Shown: positions 9,029 through 18,876, counted from the first letter of the stretch. The stretch is 64,000 nucleotides of DNA from Verrucomicrobiota bacterium (GCA_020630975.1 JAHDID010000003.1:76474-140473); one strand, 5' to 3'. Notes: generated by a model from the letters alone, not told the origin. Made by a program: numbers and translations.

Positions 9029-9715
9029 ATCGCTAGAAAACCATATAGAAAACGCCCTAGAGTGCATCGCACCAGGGTAAACGAAAAGATCCGAGTGCCT
9101 GAGATCCGCGTGATCTACGGCGAGGCCAATGCTGTGATGCCTACATCCAAAGCGCTGGCCAAAGCCAAGGAGCTGGGCTTGGATCTTGTAGAGATCGCAC
9201 CCAATGTGCGCCCACCCGTGTGTCGGATCGTCGATTACGGTAAGTGGAAGTACGAGCAATCGAAGCAGAAGAAGAATCAGAAGCCTGCTAAGAAGCGCGA
9301 GAAGGAAGTGAAATTCCGCGTGAACATTGGTCAGCACGATTACAACATCAAGCTGACCCGCGCCGAGGACTTCCTAGCCGCTGGTTTCAAAGTGCGTATG
9401 GCGCTTATGTTCAAGGGACGTCAGATGGCACACAAGAATCTGGGTTTCGATTTGATGAACAAGGTGAGAGAGGATCTCTCTGGCGTCGCGCAGTGCGACA
9501 TCGAGCCCAAGCTCACCAACCGAAACATCATGATGATGCTCTCACCGCTTGCGCCAGAGCGCCAAGTCAGAAAGTTTCGCACTGATGATGAGGAGGTCGA
9601 TCTCGATGCGCATGACGAGGCTGAGGCAGCTGAAGCAGAGGAGCACGATGACGACGACGATATCGATACAGATATCGAGGATGGCGACATCGATGATACT
9701 GCTGCAGACGAGTAG
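9029..9715 (+). CDS. infC: Translation initiation factor IF-3, AUC start
   Basis: Best read from ATC at 9029: it is in frame, 8 bases after GGAGG, and gives the basic N-terminus ARKPYRKRPRVHRTRVNEKI expected before the IF-3 core. The next candidate, a GTG at 9062, would delete this segment and has no ribosome-binding site. 228 residues, longer than usual because of an acidic Asp/Glu tail after about 180. IF-3 binds the 30S subunit and discriminates against non-AUG starts. A rare start codon gives the known autoregulation of infC. rpmI and rplT do not follow. Confidence 0.93.
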   Translation: MARKPYRKRPRVHRTRVNEKIRVPEIRVIYGEANAVMPTSKALAKAKELGLDLVEIAPNVRPPVCRIVDYGKWKYEQSKQKKNQKPAKKREKEVKFRVNIGQHDYNIKLTRAEDFLAAGFKVRMALMFKGRQMAHKNLGFDLMNKVREDLSGVAQCDIEPKLTNRNIMMMLSPLAPERQVRKFRTDDEEVDLDAHDEAEAAEAEEHDDDDDIDTDIEDGDIDDTAADE

Positions 9716-9733
9716 AATCTCACTCCCACTCAC

Positions 9734-10426
9734 GTGGCACTGATATTGTTCGATATCGACGGCACCATGGTAGATACCGGTGGTGCAGGTATTTCGGCTT
9801 TTGAGCGTGGCTTCGGGGATGCTTTCCCTGAGGCCTACGCTAGCCAGCCATTTCCCCAGCTGGAGCTCGGAGGCGCTACCGATGGTGGTCTGGTCGATGG
9901 GTTGTTTGCAGCCTACGGACTGGATCACACGGCAGAGGCGTCTGACCGTTTCTATACCCGTTACCTAGCGCGACTCGATGCTGGTTTAGCCGCTAGCGAT
10001 GGCAGGGGATTACCCGGAGTGGCCGAGCTAGTCACTGCCGTGAAAGACGCCGGGCATCACCTGGGTCTTCTCACTGGCAATGTCGAGGCGGCGGCTCACT
10101 TAAAACTGAAGCACTATGGCTATCAGGTTGCCGACTTTCCCATAGGAGCGTTTGGTGATGATTTCTCCGATCGCAATCGATTAGGCCCTGTGGCCATGGA
10201 GCGAGCTGCCCTAGAGTATGATCGTACTTTCTCCCCAGAGGAGGTCTATGTACTCGGCGATACCCTAAAGGATATCGCCTGTGCGCGGGCGTGTGGGGCG
10301 CAGGCAGTGGCGGTGGCTACAGGGGCTTGTCGTTTCGAGGTATTAGCCGAGGCTCATCCGGATTATCTGTTTCGAGATTTTACCGACACATCGGCAGTGT
10401 TGGCAGCTTTGTCCGGGCTCGAGTGA
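9734..10426 (+). CDS. HAD-superfamily hydrolase, phosphoglycolate phosphatase-like
   Basis: 230 residues from a GTG. HAD motif I is LFDIDGTMVD, motif II is the LLTGN threonine, and motif IV is VLGDTLKDI. A helical cap follows motif I as in Gph/PGMB-type enzymes. A phosphatase on a small phosphorylated metabolite is likely; the substrate is unknown. It lies 18 bp after infC and upstream of gmhA. Confidence 0.8.
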   Translation: MALILFDIDGTMVDTGGAGISAFERGFGDAFPEAYASQPFPQLELGGATDGGLVDGLFAAYGLDHTAEASDRFYTRYLARLDAGLAASDGRGLPGVAELVTAVKDAGHHLGLLTGNVEAAAHLKLKHYGYQVADFPIGAFGDDFSDRNRLGPVAMERAALEYDRTFSPEEVYVLGDTLKDIACARACGAQAVAVATGACRFEVLAEAHPDYLFRDFTDTSAVLAALSGLE

Positions 10427-10498
10427 TAAAGCACTGGCCCATGCTGTAGGCTCCGCGTAGAGTCATACAGTTAGGAAAAATAGACAGACCCACTCATC

Positions 10499-11077
10499 AT
10501 GGCACCAGAGGAACTCATCGAGCAGACCGTAGCTGATCACATAGCAGTGGTGGAGCGTTTTCAGGCAGCGTGTGCGGATGTGATCCGTGAGATGGGTCTG
10601 GTTACTGTCGATACACTCCGCGCAGGAGGCAAGATTTGCTTTTTCGGCAATGGCGGCAGCGCGGCTGATTCTCAGCACCTTGCCACTGAGTTTGTTGTGC
10701 GTTTCACCCGCAATCGTCAGGCACTGGCGAGTATTGCGTTCACCACAGACACATCGATTTTGACAGCCTGTGCCAATGACTTTGGCTATGAGCAGGTCTT
10801 TGCCCGGCAGGTAGAGGGCCTGTGTCAGCCGGGAGATATCGCAGTCGGTATTTCGACATCGGGCACCAGTGCCAATGTGGTGAAAGGCCTAGAGGCTGCT
10901 CGTGCTCGTGGCGTGAAAACGTTTTCTTTCACAGGGGAGAATGTTGGACCCTGTGGCGATCTGTCAGATTTAGCGTTAGCCGTGCCCTCGCCTGTGACGG
11001 CTAGAGTCCAGGAGTGCCATCTCATCGCTGGTCACCTGCTGTGCGACATCGCAGAAGCGGCCCTAGCTGAAGGTTAA
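10499..11077 (+). CDS. gmhA: Phosphoheptose isomerase (SIS domain)
   Basis: 192 residues, normal for sedoheptulose-7-phosphate isomerase, the first step towards ADP-heptose for lipopolysaccharide core. SIS-domain motifs FFGNGGSAADSQHLATE and ISTSGTSANVV are present, with the C-terminal His/Glu region VQECHLIAGHLLCD. DiaA is a related alternative. The HAD phosphatase upstream might act in the same pathway, though it is not clearly GmhB. Confidence 0.88.
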   Translation: MAPEELIEQTVADHIAVVERFQAACADVIREMGLVTVDTLRAGGKICFFGNGGSAADSQHLATEFVVRFTRNRQALASIAFTTDTSILTACANDFGYEQVFARQVEGLCQPGDIAVGISTSGTSANVVKGLEAARARGVKTFSFTGENVGPCGDLSDLALAVPSPVTARVQECHLIAGHLLCDIAEAALAEG

Positions 11078-11151
11078 AGCCCTTTGCGTCTCGTTTAGCC
11101 GGTATAATTCCTCTTTGGCCAAAGCGCCAAATCCAGCCTAACATCCCCGTC

Positions 11152-12453
11152 ATGTCAGCTTCTGTAGATCGCAGTCTTTCGAAAAAACTTTTCTCCACCG
11201 CCAAAGAGCTCATCCCTGGAGGGGTGAATTCACCCGTGCGAGCGTTTCGCAGTGTCGATGGCGAGCCATTTTTCATCCGCCGTGCCCGAGGGGCCAAAAT
11301 CTGGGATGTCGATGGCAATGAGATGGTTGATTATGTAGGGACCTGGGGGCCAGCGATTCTCGGTCATGCGCCTAGCTGTGTGATCGATGCGGTTTCCCAT
11401 GCGGCTAAGGAAGGGGTTAGCTTTGGTATACCCAATCCCCACGAGATCGAGATCGCGCGCAAGATCATCGACTATGTGCCATCGGTTGAGAAGGTGCGCA
11501 TGGTCAATAGCGGCACCGAGGCGACCATGACGGCGATCCGCTTGGCACGCGGCTACACAGGTCGGAACAAGATCATCAAATTCGAGGGTTGCTACCATGG
11601 CCATGTCGATTCGCTACTTGTAGCGGCAGGCAGTGGAGCACTGACGCTCGGCAAGCCGGATAGCGCTGGGGTGCCAGAAGAGTTCGCCGGGCTTACCACC
11701 ATTCTTCCCTACAACGATCCCGAGGCCCTCGAGGCTGCTTTTGCCGAGGATGGCGAGAATATCGCTGCGATTATCGTAGAGCCTTATCCGGCGAATGCAG
11801 GCCTAGTTTTCCCACGCGAGGGTTATCTGGAGCTGTTGCGCGAGATTACCGAGCGGTATGGAGCCCTATTGATTTTCGATGAGGTGATGACCGGCTTCCG
11901 CGTGGCAAAGGGCGGTGTGCAGGAGCGTGTCGGCATCACTCCGGATCTGACGGCGATGGGCAAAGTCATCGGTGGTGGCCTGCCGGTGGGTGCTTTTGGC
12001 GGAAAGGCAGAAATCATGGATCACATGGCGCCGGACGGCCCTGTGTATCAGGCAGGCACCCTATCCGGCAATCCACTGGCGATGGCAGCCGGCCTAGCTC
12101 AGCTCAATGAGATGGAGAGTCGTCAGGGCTGGGAGCAGCTCGAGGATATCGGTCAGCAGTTCGAAGATGGCGTGCGCGCTTGTCTGGAAAAGCTAGGCAA
12201 GCCGCTCACTTTTCACCGAGTCGGTTCGATGTTTTGCCTATTTTTCACCGAGGAAAAGATTTGGAATGTCGACGATGTGAAAAAGTCGGACTTTCAGGCT
12301 TTTAACCGCTTCTTTTGGGCGGCACTGGATGCGGGTGTGTACTTCGCGCCATCGCAGTATGAGGCGGGTTTTATCTCACTCGCACACGGTGCTGATGAAC
12401 TGGACAAAACTATCGCTGCGACTGAGATCGGTCTGCAGGCGGCTTTTTCTTAA
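11152..12453 (+). CDS. hemL: Glutamate-1-semialdehyde 2,1-aminomutase
   Basis: 433 residues, full length. This PLP enzyme converts glutamate-1-semialdehyde to 5-aminolevulinate in the C5 haem pathway. N-terminal PGGVNSPVRAF is typical, MVNSGTEATMTAIRLARG is the cofactor phosphate region, and the PLP lysine is in AMGKVIGGGLPVGAF (Lys271). The haem theme recurs with hemQ at 33 kb. Confidence 0.96.
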   Translation: MSASVDRSLSKKLFSTAKELIPGGVNSPVRAFRSVDGEPFFIRRARGAKIWDVDGNEMVDYVGTWGPAILGHAPSCVIDAVSHAAKEGVSFGIPNPHEIEIARKIIDYVPSVEKVRMVNSGTEATMTAIRLARGYTGRNKIIKFEGCYHGHVDSLLVAAGSGALTLGKPDSAGVPEEFAGLTTILPYNDPEALEAAFAEDGENIAAIIVEPYPANAGLVFPREGYLELLREITERYGALLIFDEVMTGFRVAKGGVQERVGITPDLTAMGKVIGGGLPVGAFGGKAEIMDHMAPDGPVYQAGTLSGNPLAMAAGLAQLNEMESRQGWEQLEDIGQQFEDGVRACLEKLGKPLTFHRVGSMFCLFFTEEKIWNVDDVKKSDFQAFNRFFWAALDAGVYFAPSQYEAGFISLAHGADELDKTIAATEIGLQAAFS

Positions 12454-12614
12454 GACCTGTTAATAGAAAAGATGTTGGCTATTTTAGTAATTACAGAGTA
12501 TCGTCTCGCGGTTCTTCGACCGCTAAATTGACAAATTTGTTTCTGTAAGGGCAGTCCTACCATATTACACTGCTGACCTGTCACTATCCGACCGCCACCC
12601 TTGGATTCTTCGAA

Positions 12615-14540
12615 ATGAGCGACAAAGACGACGCGCCTCTGGAATTTTCTGCTTTAGACCTGATGCCTTCTTGGGCACAGGAGACGACTGAAAACAAACC
12701 TGCTAAAACCAAATACCGTGACCACGATGGTGAAGACCGAGGCTCTCGTGGGCGCCGTGGTGGTGGTAAATTTGAGCGCAGTGACCGACGCCAGGGACGT
12801 GATGGCCGCGGAGGCGGCAGAGACTTCCGTGGGGGAGGTGATCGCAGAGGCGGTGGCGGTGGAGACCGTCGAGGCGGCGGTGGACGCGATTTTCGCGGCG
12901 GCGGCGATCGTCGTGGCGCTGGTGGCGGTGATAGACGCGGCAAGGGTGGTCGATTCGATCAGCGGCGGGATGAGCCTTTTGAGATCAAAGGACTGAAGGC
13001 ATCCTTCGAGCCTACCGAGGAAGCGGTGAAGGGGCTGTCAAAGCACATTCAGGATTCGGTAAAGGCATTTCCAGTGGGCGATTTGGCTCGGATGATTGCC
13101 AGTGCTCGCGAGCGATATCAGATCCGTCTGAAGGCCGATGATAATGGTCCGACTCTTTATCAATGTAAGTCTGACAACTCTGCTTGGTTATCTCGCGATG
13201 AAGCCGTGCGCAATATCCTGAGCTCGCCCAATCAGCTAAAGGAATACTACGCGGTAGAAGAGGTAGAGCTGGAGGCTCCTAAGGGAAATTTTTCCACGAT
13301 CGCTGTCTGTGGATTCAGCGGCGAGATCCTCGGCCCACCCAATCACCACGAGTATCAGAGCAATATCGCTCGTCTACACCGTGAGAAATTTTCCAACATG
13401 TCGATCGAGCGCTACAAGCAGCGCATCCAGACCGAGAGTGGCGAGGAGATCGTAGAGAAGTGGAAAGAGAAAGTCAGTAAGACTCAGCACTATCGCCTGA
13501 AGCCCGATCCACAGGACGCACCAGTGGTCGTAGGGGAAGCAGCGGCGGCAGACGAGCCAAAACTCGTAGAGGCAGTTACTGAGCCAGATGCCGTTGAGGA
13601 AGCTGCAGTGGTCGATGAGACACCAGCCACCGAAGAGGAGCCAACAGCCGAGTCTGCAGCTGCCGAGGTGGAAAGCACGCCCGACGAGGGAGCAGAAGCC
13701 CCAGCAGGCGAAGAGGAGGCCGAGCCCGTAGCCGAAGAGGAAGCAACATCTGAAGCACCAGACGAGAAAGCTGCCGCAGCGCCTGCTGCAGATGAAGGTC
13801 CGGTTTTCAAGACGCTTCAGGAACTGGAGATGCACTTCCGCCAAAATTTTGCAGCGGATGAGATCACCGAAGGCAAGGAAGTGGTCATCCTAGGAAATGT
13901 CCCGGGTAAAAAGCTATCTGCCGATCTGCTGAGTCTGATCAAATACGAAGGTAAAAAACTGCGCAAAGGTTTCCCTTTCGAGATGTTTCAGGCGGTTTGT
14001 AACAGTTTGGAAAAAGAGGGGCTCAAGTTCTTCAAGCGAGGCAAGAAAGCACTACATGTTTCCCTAGTGCGTCCACAGGCGATCAGCCCCAATCTCTCGC
14101 TGACCGATCGCATCATGCAGATCGTAACGATGGTCACCGACAAGCCAGGCACGAAGACTCTCGATGTGATCGATTCTCTATGTGAAAGCTTTCAAAAGCC
14201 GGACCCCAAAGACAAAGAAGCCAAAGTTGAGCTCGACGATGATGCCCGTGATGTATTGAAAGATATCCGCTGGCTAGCGATGGAAGGCTTCATTGTAGAA
14301 TTTCCCGACACCCGTCTCGAGATAGGCAAAAAGCCCAATCCCGATGGCGCCCAAAAGCCGCAGCAGAAGAAGTCTGCTAAGGCGAAGAAGGGCAAGAAAA
14401 CCAAAGGTCCTAGACCGCCTGTAGGAGCCTGTACTTTCACGATAGGCGATTTGGAGAAAAAGGCGGCTGCTAAAGCTAAGCGTAAGCCAAAGCCGAAACC
14501 AGCGAAGGTCCCGCCTGGAGCCTGCACTTTTACGGTCTAG
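12615..14540 (+). CDS. Large Gly/Arg-rich protein with duplicated GACTFT motif, unknown function
   Basis: 641 residues. The N-terminus (about 40-115) is made of RGG-type repeats of Gly, Arg, Asp and Phe, typical of nucleic-acid-binding low-complexity tails. An ordered segment follows (about 125-290), then an acidic Ala/Glu/Pro-rich linker (about 295-390), then a second ordered segment (about 395-570). The Lys/Pro-rich C-terminus carries PPVGACTFTIGDLEKK and ends PPGACTFTV. An RNA-binding role is inference; no named family was recognised. Confidence 0.75.
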   Translation: MSDKDDAPLEFSALDLMPSWAQETTENKPAKTKYRDHDGEDRGSRGRRGGGKFERSDRRQGRDGRGGGRDFRGGGDRRGGGGGDRRGGGGRDFRGGGDRRGAGGGDRRGKGGRFDQRRDEPFEIKGLKASFEPTEEAVKGLSKHIQDSVKAFPVGDLARMIASARERYQIRLKADDNGPTLYQCKSDNSAWLSRDEAVRNILSSPNQLKEYYAVEEVELEAPKGNFSTIAVCGFSGEILGPPNHHEYQSNIARLHREKFSNMSIERYKQRIQTESGEEIVEKWKEKVSKTQHYRLKPDPQDAPVVVGEAAAADEPKLVEAVTEPDAVEEAAVVDETPATEEEPTAESAAAEVESTPDEGAEAPAGEEEAEPVAEEEATSEAPDEKAAAAPAADEGPVFKTLQELEMHFRQNFAADEITEGKEVVILGNVPGKKLSADLLSLIKYEGKKLRKGFPFEMFQAVCNSLEKEGLKFFKRGKKALHVSLVRPQAISPNLSLTDRIMQIVTMVTDKPGTKTLDVIDSLCESFQKPDPKDKEAKVELDDDARDVLKDIRWLAMEGFIVEFPDTRLEIGKKPNPDGAQKPQQKKSAKAKKGKKTKGPRPPVGACTFTIGDLEKKAAAKAKRKPKPKPAKVPPGACTFTV

Positions 14541-14594
14541 GTTGCGGTTAGATACATACTTAGTCTGTATACTTTCTATCGTTTGGCATAAAAG

Positions 14595-15284
14595 ATGTTT
14601 GGCGAAGAAATGATCTGCACCATTAGCGAGCTAGCAGACTTCCTCGGTGTCTACCACCGGGTATGGACAGATTCTCCGGGGCTAAATGCAGATATAGTGT
14701 CCAGAGATCTTCCGGCTCCTCTCAGAGAGTTTTATATCCGCCTTGGAGCCCTAACGCAGATCAGGGAATCGGCTGCGAATGGTCATCGAATTCCAATGGG
14801 AACTCAGGATTACATAGCCTCTCCTGAGCGAATAAGAAGAGTAGACGGATTAGTCGAGTTCCTTTGGGAGAATCAGGACTGCTTCTGGGTAAGAACGGCT
14901 GCGACTGGAGATGACCCAGCGGTGATCACGAATTGGTTAAGGGAGCTTGGAGACTCAGAAAATGACCAAGATGTTGTGTGTGATTCACTTACACACTTCC
15001 TTATTACCTTCGCTTTGCAGGAGGCGGTGATGAGCAGTGCTTACCTTCTTCAACCGGTGAAAGCAACGTTTGATCAACTAAAGGGTGAAGCTGTACCAAT
15101 ATGGCTAAATGGCCTTTACGTTTGCGGGGAGCCTACGCACGATTTTCACTACTTTCCTAAGCTTGAGGTCATTGCTATGAATCTGTGTGGTGATTTATGG
15201 CTGGGGAGTAACTTTTCAGATCCTCGAAAGTTATTGCCATCCGATGTTGGCTCGCGCTGGCTCCATCATCCCACGATATCATAA
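14595..15284 (+). CDS. SMI1/KNR4 (SUKH)-like protein
   Basis: 229 residues. The pattern LPAPLREFYIRLGAL, then YIASPERI, then FLWENQDCFWVRTA with a following DDPAVI resembles SUKH-domain proteins, which are often immunity proteins of contact-dependent or polymorphic toxins. No toxin gene was recognised beside it. First of several orphan genes between the Gly/Arg-rich protein and comM. Confidence 0.55.
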   Translation: MFGEEMICTISELADFLGVYHRVWTDSPGLNADIVSRDLPAPLREFYIRLGALTQIRESAANGHRIPMGTQDYIASPERIRRVDGLVEFLWENQDCFWVRTAATGDDPAVITNWLRELGDSENDQDVVCDSLTHFLITFALQEAVMSSAYLLQPVKATFDQLKGEAVPIWLNGLYVCGEPTHDFHYFPKLEVIAMNLCGDLWLGSNFSDPRKLLPSDVGSRWLHHPTIS

Positions 15285-15425
15285 CCATCAAATAGTAATT
15301 CAAGCTCGTCCTTGGGTCAGGTGTTGATACTTTGCGAAGGGTGATTGAACAATTATATCATCAATCTTTAACGAAGAATTAATTTCATTGCGTGATCTTT
15401 GTGAGATTCGGTTTAGGTCAATAAA

Positions 15426-15857
15426 GTGACGGAAATCCAGCTACATGATAGTGAGATATCAGCTGTCACACCTATAGGTGGCTCTTTATTCATATCTCTT
15501 TCGACCGCTTATATCCATGAATCTAATGGGGTTCCAGGTTGCGACCGAGGGCTGATATGGACGCAGAGTGCGGTGATCAAGATTCGGAGTGTTACTTCGA
15601 TTCCCAATCACGTAGAGTATCCAATTTGGATATTACGGGGCAGTCTGCGTATTGGCGAGACTATCTACGAGGAGTTTGTCCCAGCGCTTGGCGTATTTGA
15701 AGGTGAATCGGAGTTTCGTCTGGAGCTGTCAAATATCGACGATAGTTTCAGAGAGAGTATGATAGTGAAAGGGGGAGGTATCACGATTGAGCTCGAAGGC
15801 GAGCGGTCAAGTGTTGAAGAGTTCGATGGTTCGTCCCCGCGTCGTTCAGTTGATTAA
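15426..15857 (+). CDS. Hypothetical protein
   Basis: About 143 residues from a GTG, with alternating hydrophobic stretches (LFISLSTAYIH, YPIWILRGSL) suggesting a beta-rich fold. No family recognised. The opening LHDSEIS resembles the start of several small orphan or immunity-type families, which is weak evidence. Lower GC than the housekeeping genes around it. Confidence 0.5.
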   Translation: MTEIQLHDSEISAVTPIGGSLFISLSTAYIHESNGVPGCDRGLIWTQSAVIKIRSVTSIPNHVEYPIWILRGSLRIGETIYEEFVPALGVFEGESEFRLELSNIDDSFRESMIVKGGGITIELEGERSSVEEFDGSSPRRSVD

Positions 15858-15955
15858 GATCATTAGATTATTAATCAAATGGCCCACTCAGGAGGTTAAT
15901 TGCCTAGAATGGGATATGTTTACATCACTTTTGTTTTGTGTTATCATGGTGATAG

Positions 15956-16638
15956 ATGGCTGATGAAGGAAAAAAAACTCCGGAGCAGATTCGGGAAGAG
16001 ATGCGGATTGCGCGCTCCGATCAGCCTTTGATTTCATCCGAGGAGTTTGCGATGCAGGTGGAGAGTATGATTGGCTCCACTGGTATGAAAAAATCCCATT
16101 TGAAATCCAAGTGCTCAAACGCTGGGCCAAAGAGTGTCGCTTTGTCCTCCGCGACTTAGATGCGTGGCGAGATCTGGTGATAGGAGGCGGTCAAGAGCAC
16201 GATGTAATTGGAATGGATCGCCAAGAGGTGGTGCACAAACTCACAAAGCGAAATGAGTTTGGCTTGTTCCCTATGTTCGATCGGCAAGATGGCTCGATTG
16301 GTCTCAGACCTGCTACTCCATCTGAGTATTTCGATCGGCTCTTGCTGCAGAATGTGTGGTTTGGCGATGATATTCAGCTTCAGGGGATAGGGATTTCCGA
16401 TGGTGGTTCAACTTACGTTCTGACTTCACAGCCTTTTATTTCTGGTCGAGCCGCAGATCGCGCGGATATCGCCACTCAATTTTCTAGTCTAGGTTTTCAG
16501 GAGATCGATGCTGATCTGGCAGCATGGATCGAACCCAATTCGAAAATCGTTTTATCCGATGCTCATCCCAGAAATGTCATCGTCGACCAGCAGGGGCGGC
16601 TACTGCCGATTGATATCATTATGGGCCGCTATGCTTAG
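15956..16638 (+). pseudogene. Kinase-like (phage polyvalent-protein-kinase type) gene split by a frameshift
   Basis: Two frames carry one apparent protein. From ATG 15956 the first frame gives MADEGKKTPEQIREEM and runs sensibly to about 16055. The next frame back then carries EYDWLHWYEKIPFEIQVLKRW and continues to 16638. The second part ends LSDAHPRNVIVDQQGRLLPI, with the H..N...D pattern of protein-kinase-like folds seen in phage polyvalent proteins. The change of frame lies around 16045-16095 and the sequence includes an A6 run. A mutation or sequencing error is more likely than programmed frameshifting. If translation restarts, GTG 16111 gives a 175-residue fragment. Confidence 0.6.
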
Positions 16639-16672
16639 CCCTATGGTTTGTACGAGAAATATAGGCTAGCGT

Positions 16673-17185
16673 CTAACGATTCGGCACTTCGCTATCTTGC
16701 TTCAGATACTTACGCAGGGTCTCCAGACCATAGCGGTATCGGGAAGCGGCTGTGTTGGCGGATATGTCTAGGGTGTCGCCGATCTGCTGAAACGTCAGCT
16801 CTCCCCAGATTTTCAAGGTAAGGACTTCGCGGAATTTCTCGGGGACTTTGGCCATCGCCACTTGTAGCATGCGCGATTCATCGTCGTCCGGTAGCTCGAA
16901 CCACGAGACGCTTTCGCCCATCTCACGGACGGCGAAATCCTCGCGGATGGAGCGCCTTTGGTTGCTGCGGGCTAGATCGATGGCGCAGCGGCGGATGTTG
17001 GTAAAAGCTAGGCTGACGACTTTGTCATCGGGTGCTCGATCGTGAGTTTTCCAGGTCTTCACCAGAGCCATCTGCAGCACGTCCTCTGCATCGGCCTCGC
17101 AGCGCGTCTGCTGGCGGGCATAGAGCATGAGGCGCGAGCCGTTTTGCTTCAGCCATTCTGTCCAAGCCTGGGTAGATTCGTGCAT
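16673..17185 (-). CDS. RNA polymerase sigma-70 family factor (ECF type)
   Basis: 170 residues. Region 2 is seen in ADAEDVLQMALVKTW and AFTNIRRCAIDLARS. Region 4 is LTFQQIGDTLDISANTAASRYRYGLETLRKYL, a helix-turn-helix for the -35 element. Length fits ECF factors. No anti-sigma gene is next to it; downstream on the minus strand is the end of the kinase-like pseudogene. Divergent from comM. Confidence 0.85.
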   Translation of the reverse strand: MHESTQAWTEWLKQNGSRLMLYARQQTRCEADAEDVLQMALVKTWKTHDRAPDDKVVSLAFTNIRRCAIDLARSNQRRSIREDFAVREMGESVSWFELPDDDESRMLQVAMAKVPEKFREVLTLKIWGELTFQQIGDTLDISANTAASRYRYGLETLRKYLKQDSEVPNR

Positions 17186-17319
17186 GTTCGTGATTTAGAC
17201 GACTGCTTTTTAGTTTCGTTAAATAAAAGTTAAGAAAAGTTACTCTCTTTTGTGCCTGAGAGCAAAGATTCCGACATTGGGTATTGATCACTGCTCAGCT
17301 GAGCACCATAATTCTGCCG

Positions 17320-18876
17320 ATGGCCTTAGTGCAGATACATGCGGGTGCGCTCCATGGAGTCGATGCCCTTCCCGTAGAGGTGGAGGTAGATGCCGCCTCT
17401 AGTGGCAATCTCGATATCAAGATCGTCGGTCTGCCGGATGCGGCGGTGCGCGAGAGCATCGATCGGGTGCGCACAGCGATCAATAACTCTGGATTGAGTT
17501 GGCCAAATAAGCCGATCACCATCAATCTCGCTCCAGCTGACATCAAAAAGGAGGGGCCGATCTACGACCTGCCGATCGCCATCGGTATGGCTGCTCTGAA
17601 TGATAAGAAGAATGGCGCTCTCAAAGAGGGCGCTCTGGAGAAGTGCGCTATCGTCGGCGAGCTGGCTCTGGATGGCCGCGTGCGGCGCGTGAAGGGTATA
17701 CTGCCGCTCACTCTTGAGGCCAAGCGGCAGGGGCGAAAGGCGATCCTAGTGCCAGCGGAAAATGCGGCCGAGGCAGCGATAGTGGACGGCATCTATGTCT
17801 ATGCTATCGAGACTATCTCCGAGGCCTACGCGCTGCTGCGTGGCGATGGCAATGTGAAGCCTGAGCAGCTCGATCGAGAGGCCTTCTTTCAGGCCAATCA
17901 GCAGTACGAGATCGATTTTTGCGATGTGAAAGGCCAAGCCCACGCCAAGCGAGCTATGGAGGTGGCGATGGCTGGTGGGCACAATGTGCTGATGCTGGGC
18001 AGCCCAGGTACGGGAAAATCCATGATCGCTAAGCGGCTACCCACCATCCTACCGATGATGACCGAGGCTGAGGCGATCGAGACGACCAAGATCCACTCGG
18101 TAGCAGGGCTGATCCATGGCGGCGATAGCGGCTTCGTAGCGACGCGGCCCTTCCGCGCTCCGCACCATACGATCTCTGACGCAGGTCTACTCGGTGGTAG
18201 TAGCAATCCCTCACCCGGCGAGGTGAGTCTGGCGCACCATGGCATTCTGTTCCTCGATGAGCTGCCGGAGTTTCGCCGATCGACGCTGGAGGTGCTGCGC
18301 CAGCCGCTAGAGGATGGCTATGTGACGGTGTCGCGCGCTGCGGGCAAGTTCACATTTCCTAGCCGCTTCTCCATGGTCTGCGCCATGAATCCCTGCCCGT
18401 GTGGCTATCTGGGCGATCCTGCGCGCGAGTGCCGCTGCTCGCCCAATCAGATCGAGAAATACCGCCAGCGTATCTCTGGGCCGCTACTCGATCGCATCGA
18501 TCTGCATGTGGACGTGCCGGCGGTGAATTACTCGGAGCTGCGCAGTGACACCGGTGGCGAGAGCTCGGCTGTGATCCGCGAGCGCGTCGAGCAGGCGCGG
18601 AGCATTCAGCTGCAGCGCTTTGTCTCTAGCCCAGATGTGAATACTAATGCCGATATGACTAGCCGCCTGGTCACACAGCACTGCTACATCGGTAAAAAGA
18701 GCGAGCGTATACTAGAGCAGGCGATGGATACGCTCAACTTCAGTGCCCGTGCGCACGATCGCATCCTGAAAGTCTCGCGTACTCTGGCGGATCTAGAGGG
18801 CTCGATGGATGTGAAAGAGCATCACATCATGGAGGCGATCCAGTACCGCACGCTCGATCGCAATCTATGGGTGTGA
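17320..18876 (+). CDS. comM: YifB/ComM Mg-chelatase-like AAA+ ATPase
   Basis: 518 residues from ATG 17320 ([15 protein letters not shown]), the start that matches the family; an upstream TTG at 17284 is less likely. An N-terminal Lon-protease-like fold (about 1-180) is followed by AAA+ with Walker [18 protein letters not shown] and Walker [12 protein letters not shown], zinc cysteines in [18 protein letters not shown]-type spacing, and a C-terminal Mg-chelatase helical domain. ComM acts as a branch-migration helicase in natural transformation. Its last 394 bp are repeated at 22928-23321, so the gene looks reconstituted after an insertion. Confidence 0.95.
   Translation: MALVQIHAGALHGVDALPVEVEVDAASSGNLDIKIVGLPDAAVRESIDRVRTAINNSGLSWPNKPITINLAPADIKKEGPIYDLPIAIGMAALNDKKNGALKEGALEKCAIVGELALDGRVRRVKGILPLTLEAKRQGRKAILVPAENAAEAAIVDGIYVYAIETISEAYALLRGDGNVKPEQLDREAFFQANQQYEIDFCDVKGQAHAKRAMEVAMAGGHNVLMLGSPGTGKSMIAKRLPTILPMMTEAEAIETTKIHSVAGLIHGGDSGFVATRPFRAPHHTISDAGLLGGSSNPSPGEVSLAHHGILFLDELPEFRRSTLEVLRQPLEDGYVTVSRAAGKFTFPSRFSMVCAMNPCPCGYLGDPARECRCSPNQIEKYRQRISGPLLDRIDLHVDVPAVNYSELRSDTGGESSAVIRERVEQARSIQLQRFVSSPDVNTNADMTSRLVTQHCYIGKKSERILEQAMDTLNFSARAHDRILKVSRTLADLEGSMDVKEHHIMEAIQYRTLDRNLWV
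18483..18876 (+). repeat. 394-bp direct repeat, copy 1 (3' end of comM)
   Basis: From GCTACTCGATC to the comM stop codon this matches 22928-23321 with four mismatches and no gaps by eye. The match starts abruptly at 18483 and ends exactly at TGA. This copy is joined to the intact comM reading frame. Confidence 0.95.

Noticed and set aside
12528-12570. TTGACA upstream of the Gly/Arg-rich gene as a sigma-70 promoter
   Set aside because: A good -35 but no acceptable -10 at 16-18 bp spacing.
12584-12943. Minus-strand Pro/Arg-rich open frame opposite the RGG region
   Set aside because: It mirrors the Gly/Arg repeat coding of the real gene; composition-driven shadow.
16045-16095. Programmed -1 frameshift at the A6 run
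   Set aside because: The run is preceded by G so it lacks a proper X-XXY-YYZ heptamer, and the best protein sequence switches frame before the run. A mutation is simpler.
17225-17280. Glycine- or TPP-riboswitch-like CTGAGAG upstream of comM
   Set aside because: Only the short string matches; the surrounding conserved elements of those aptamers are absent and the gene has no matching function.
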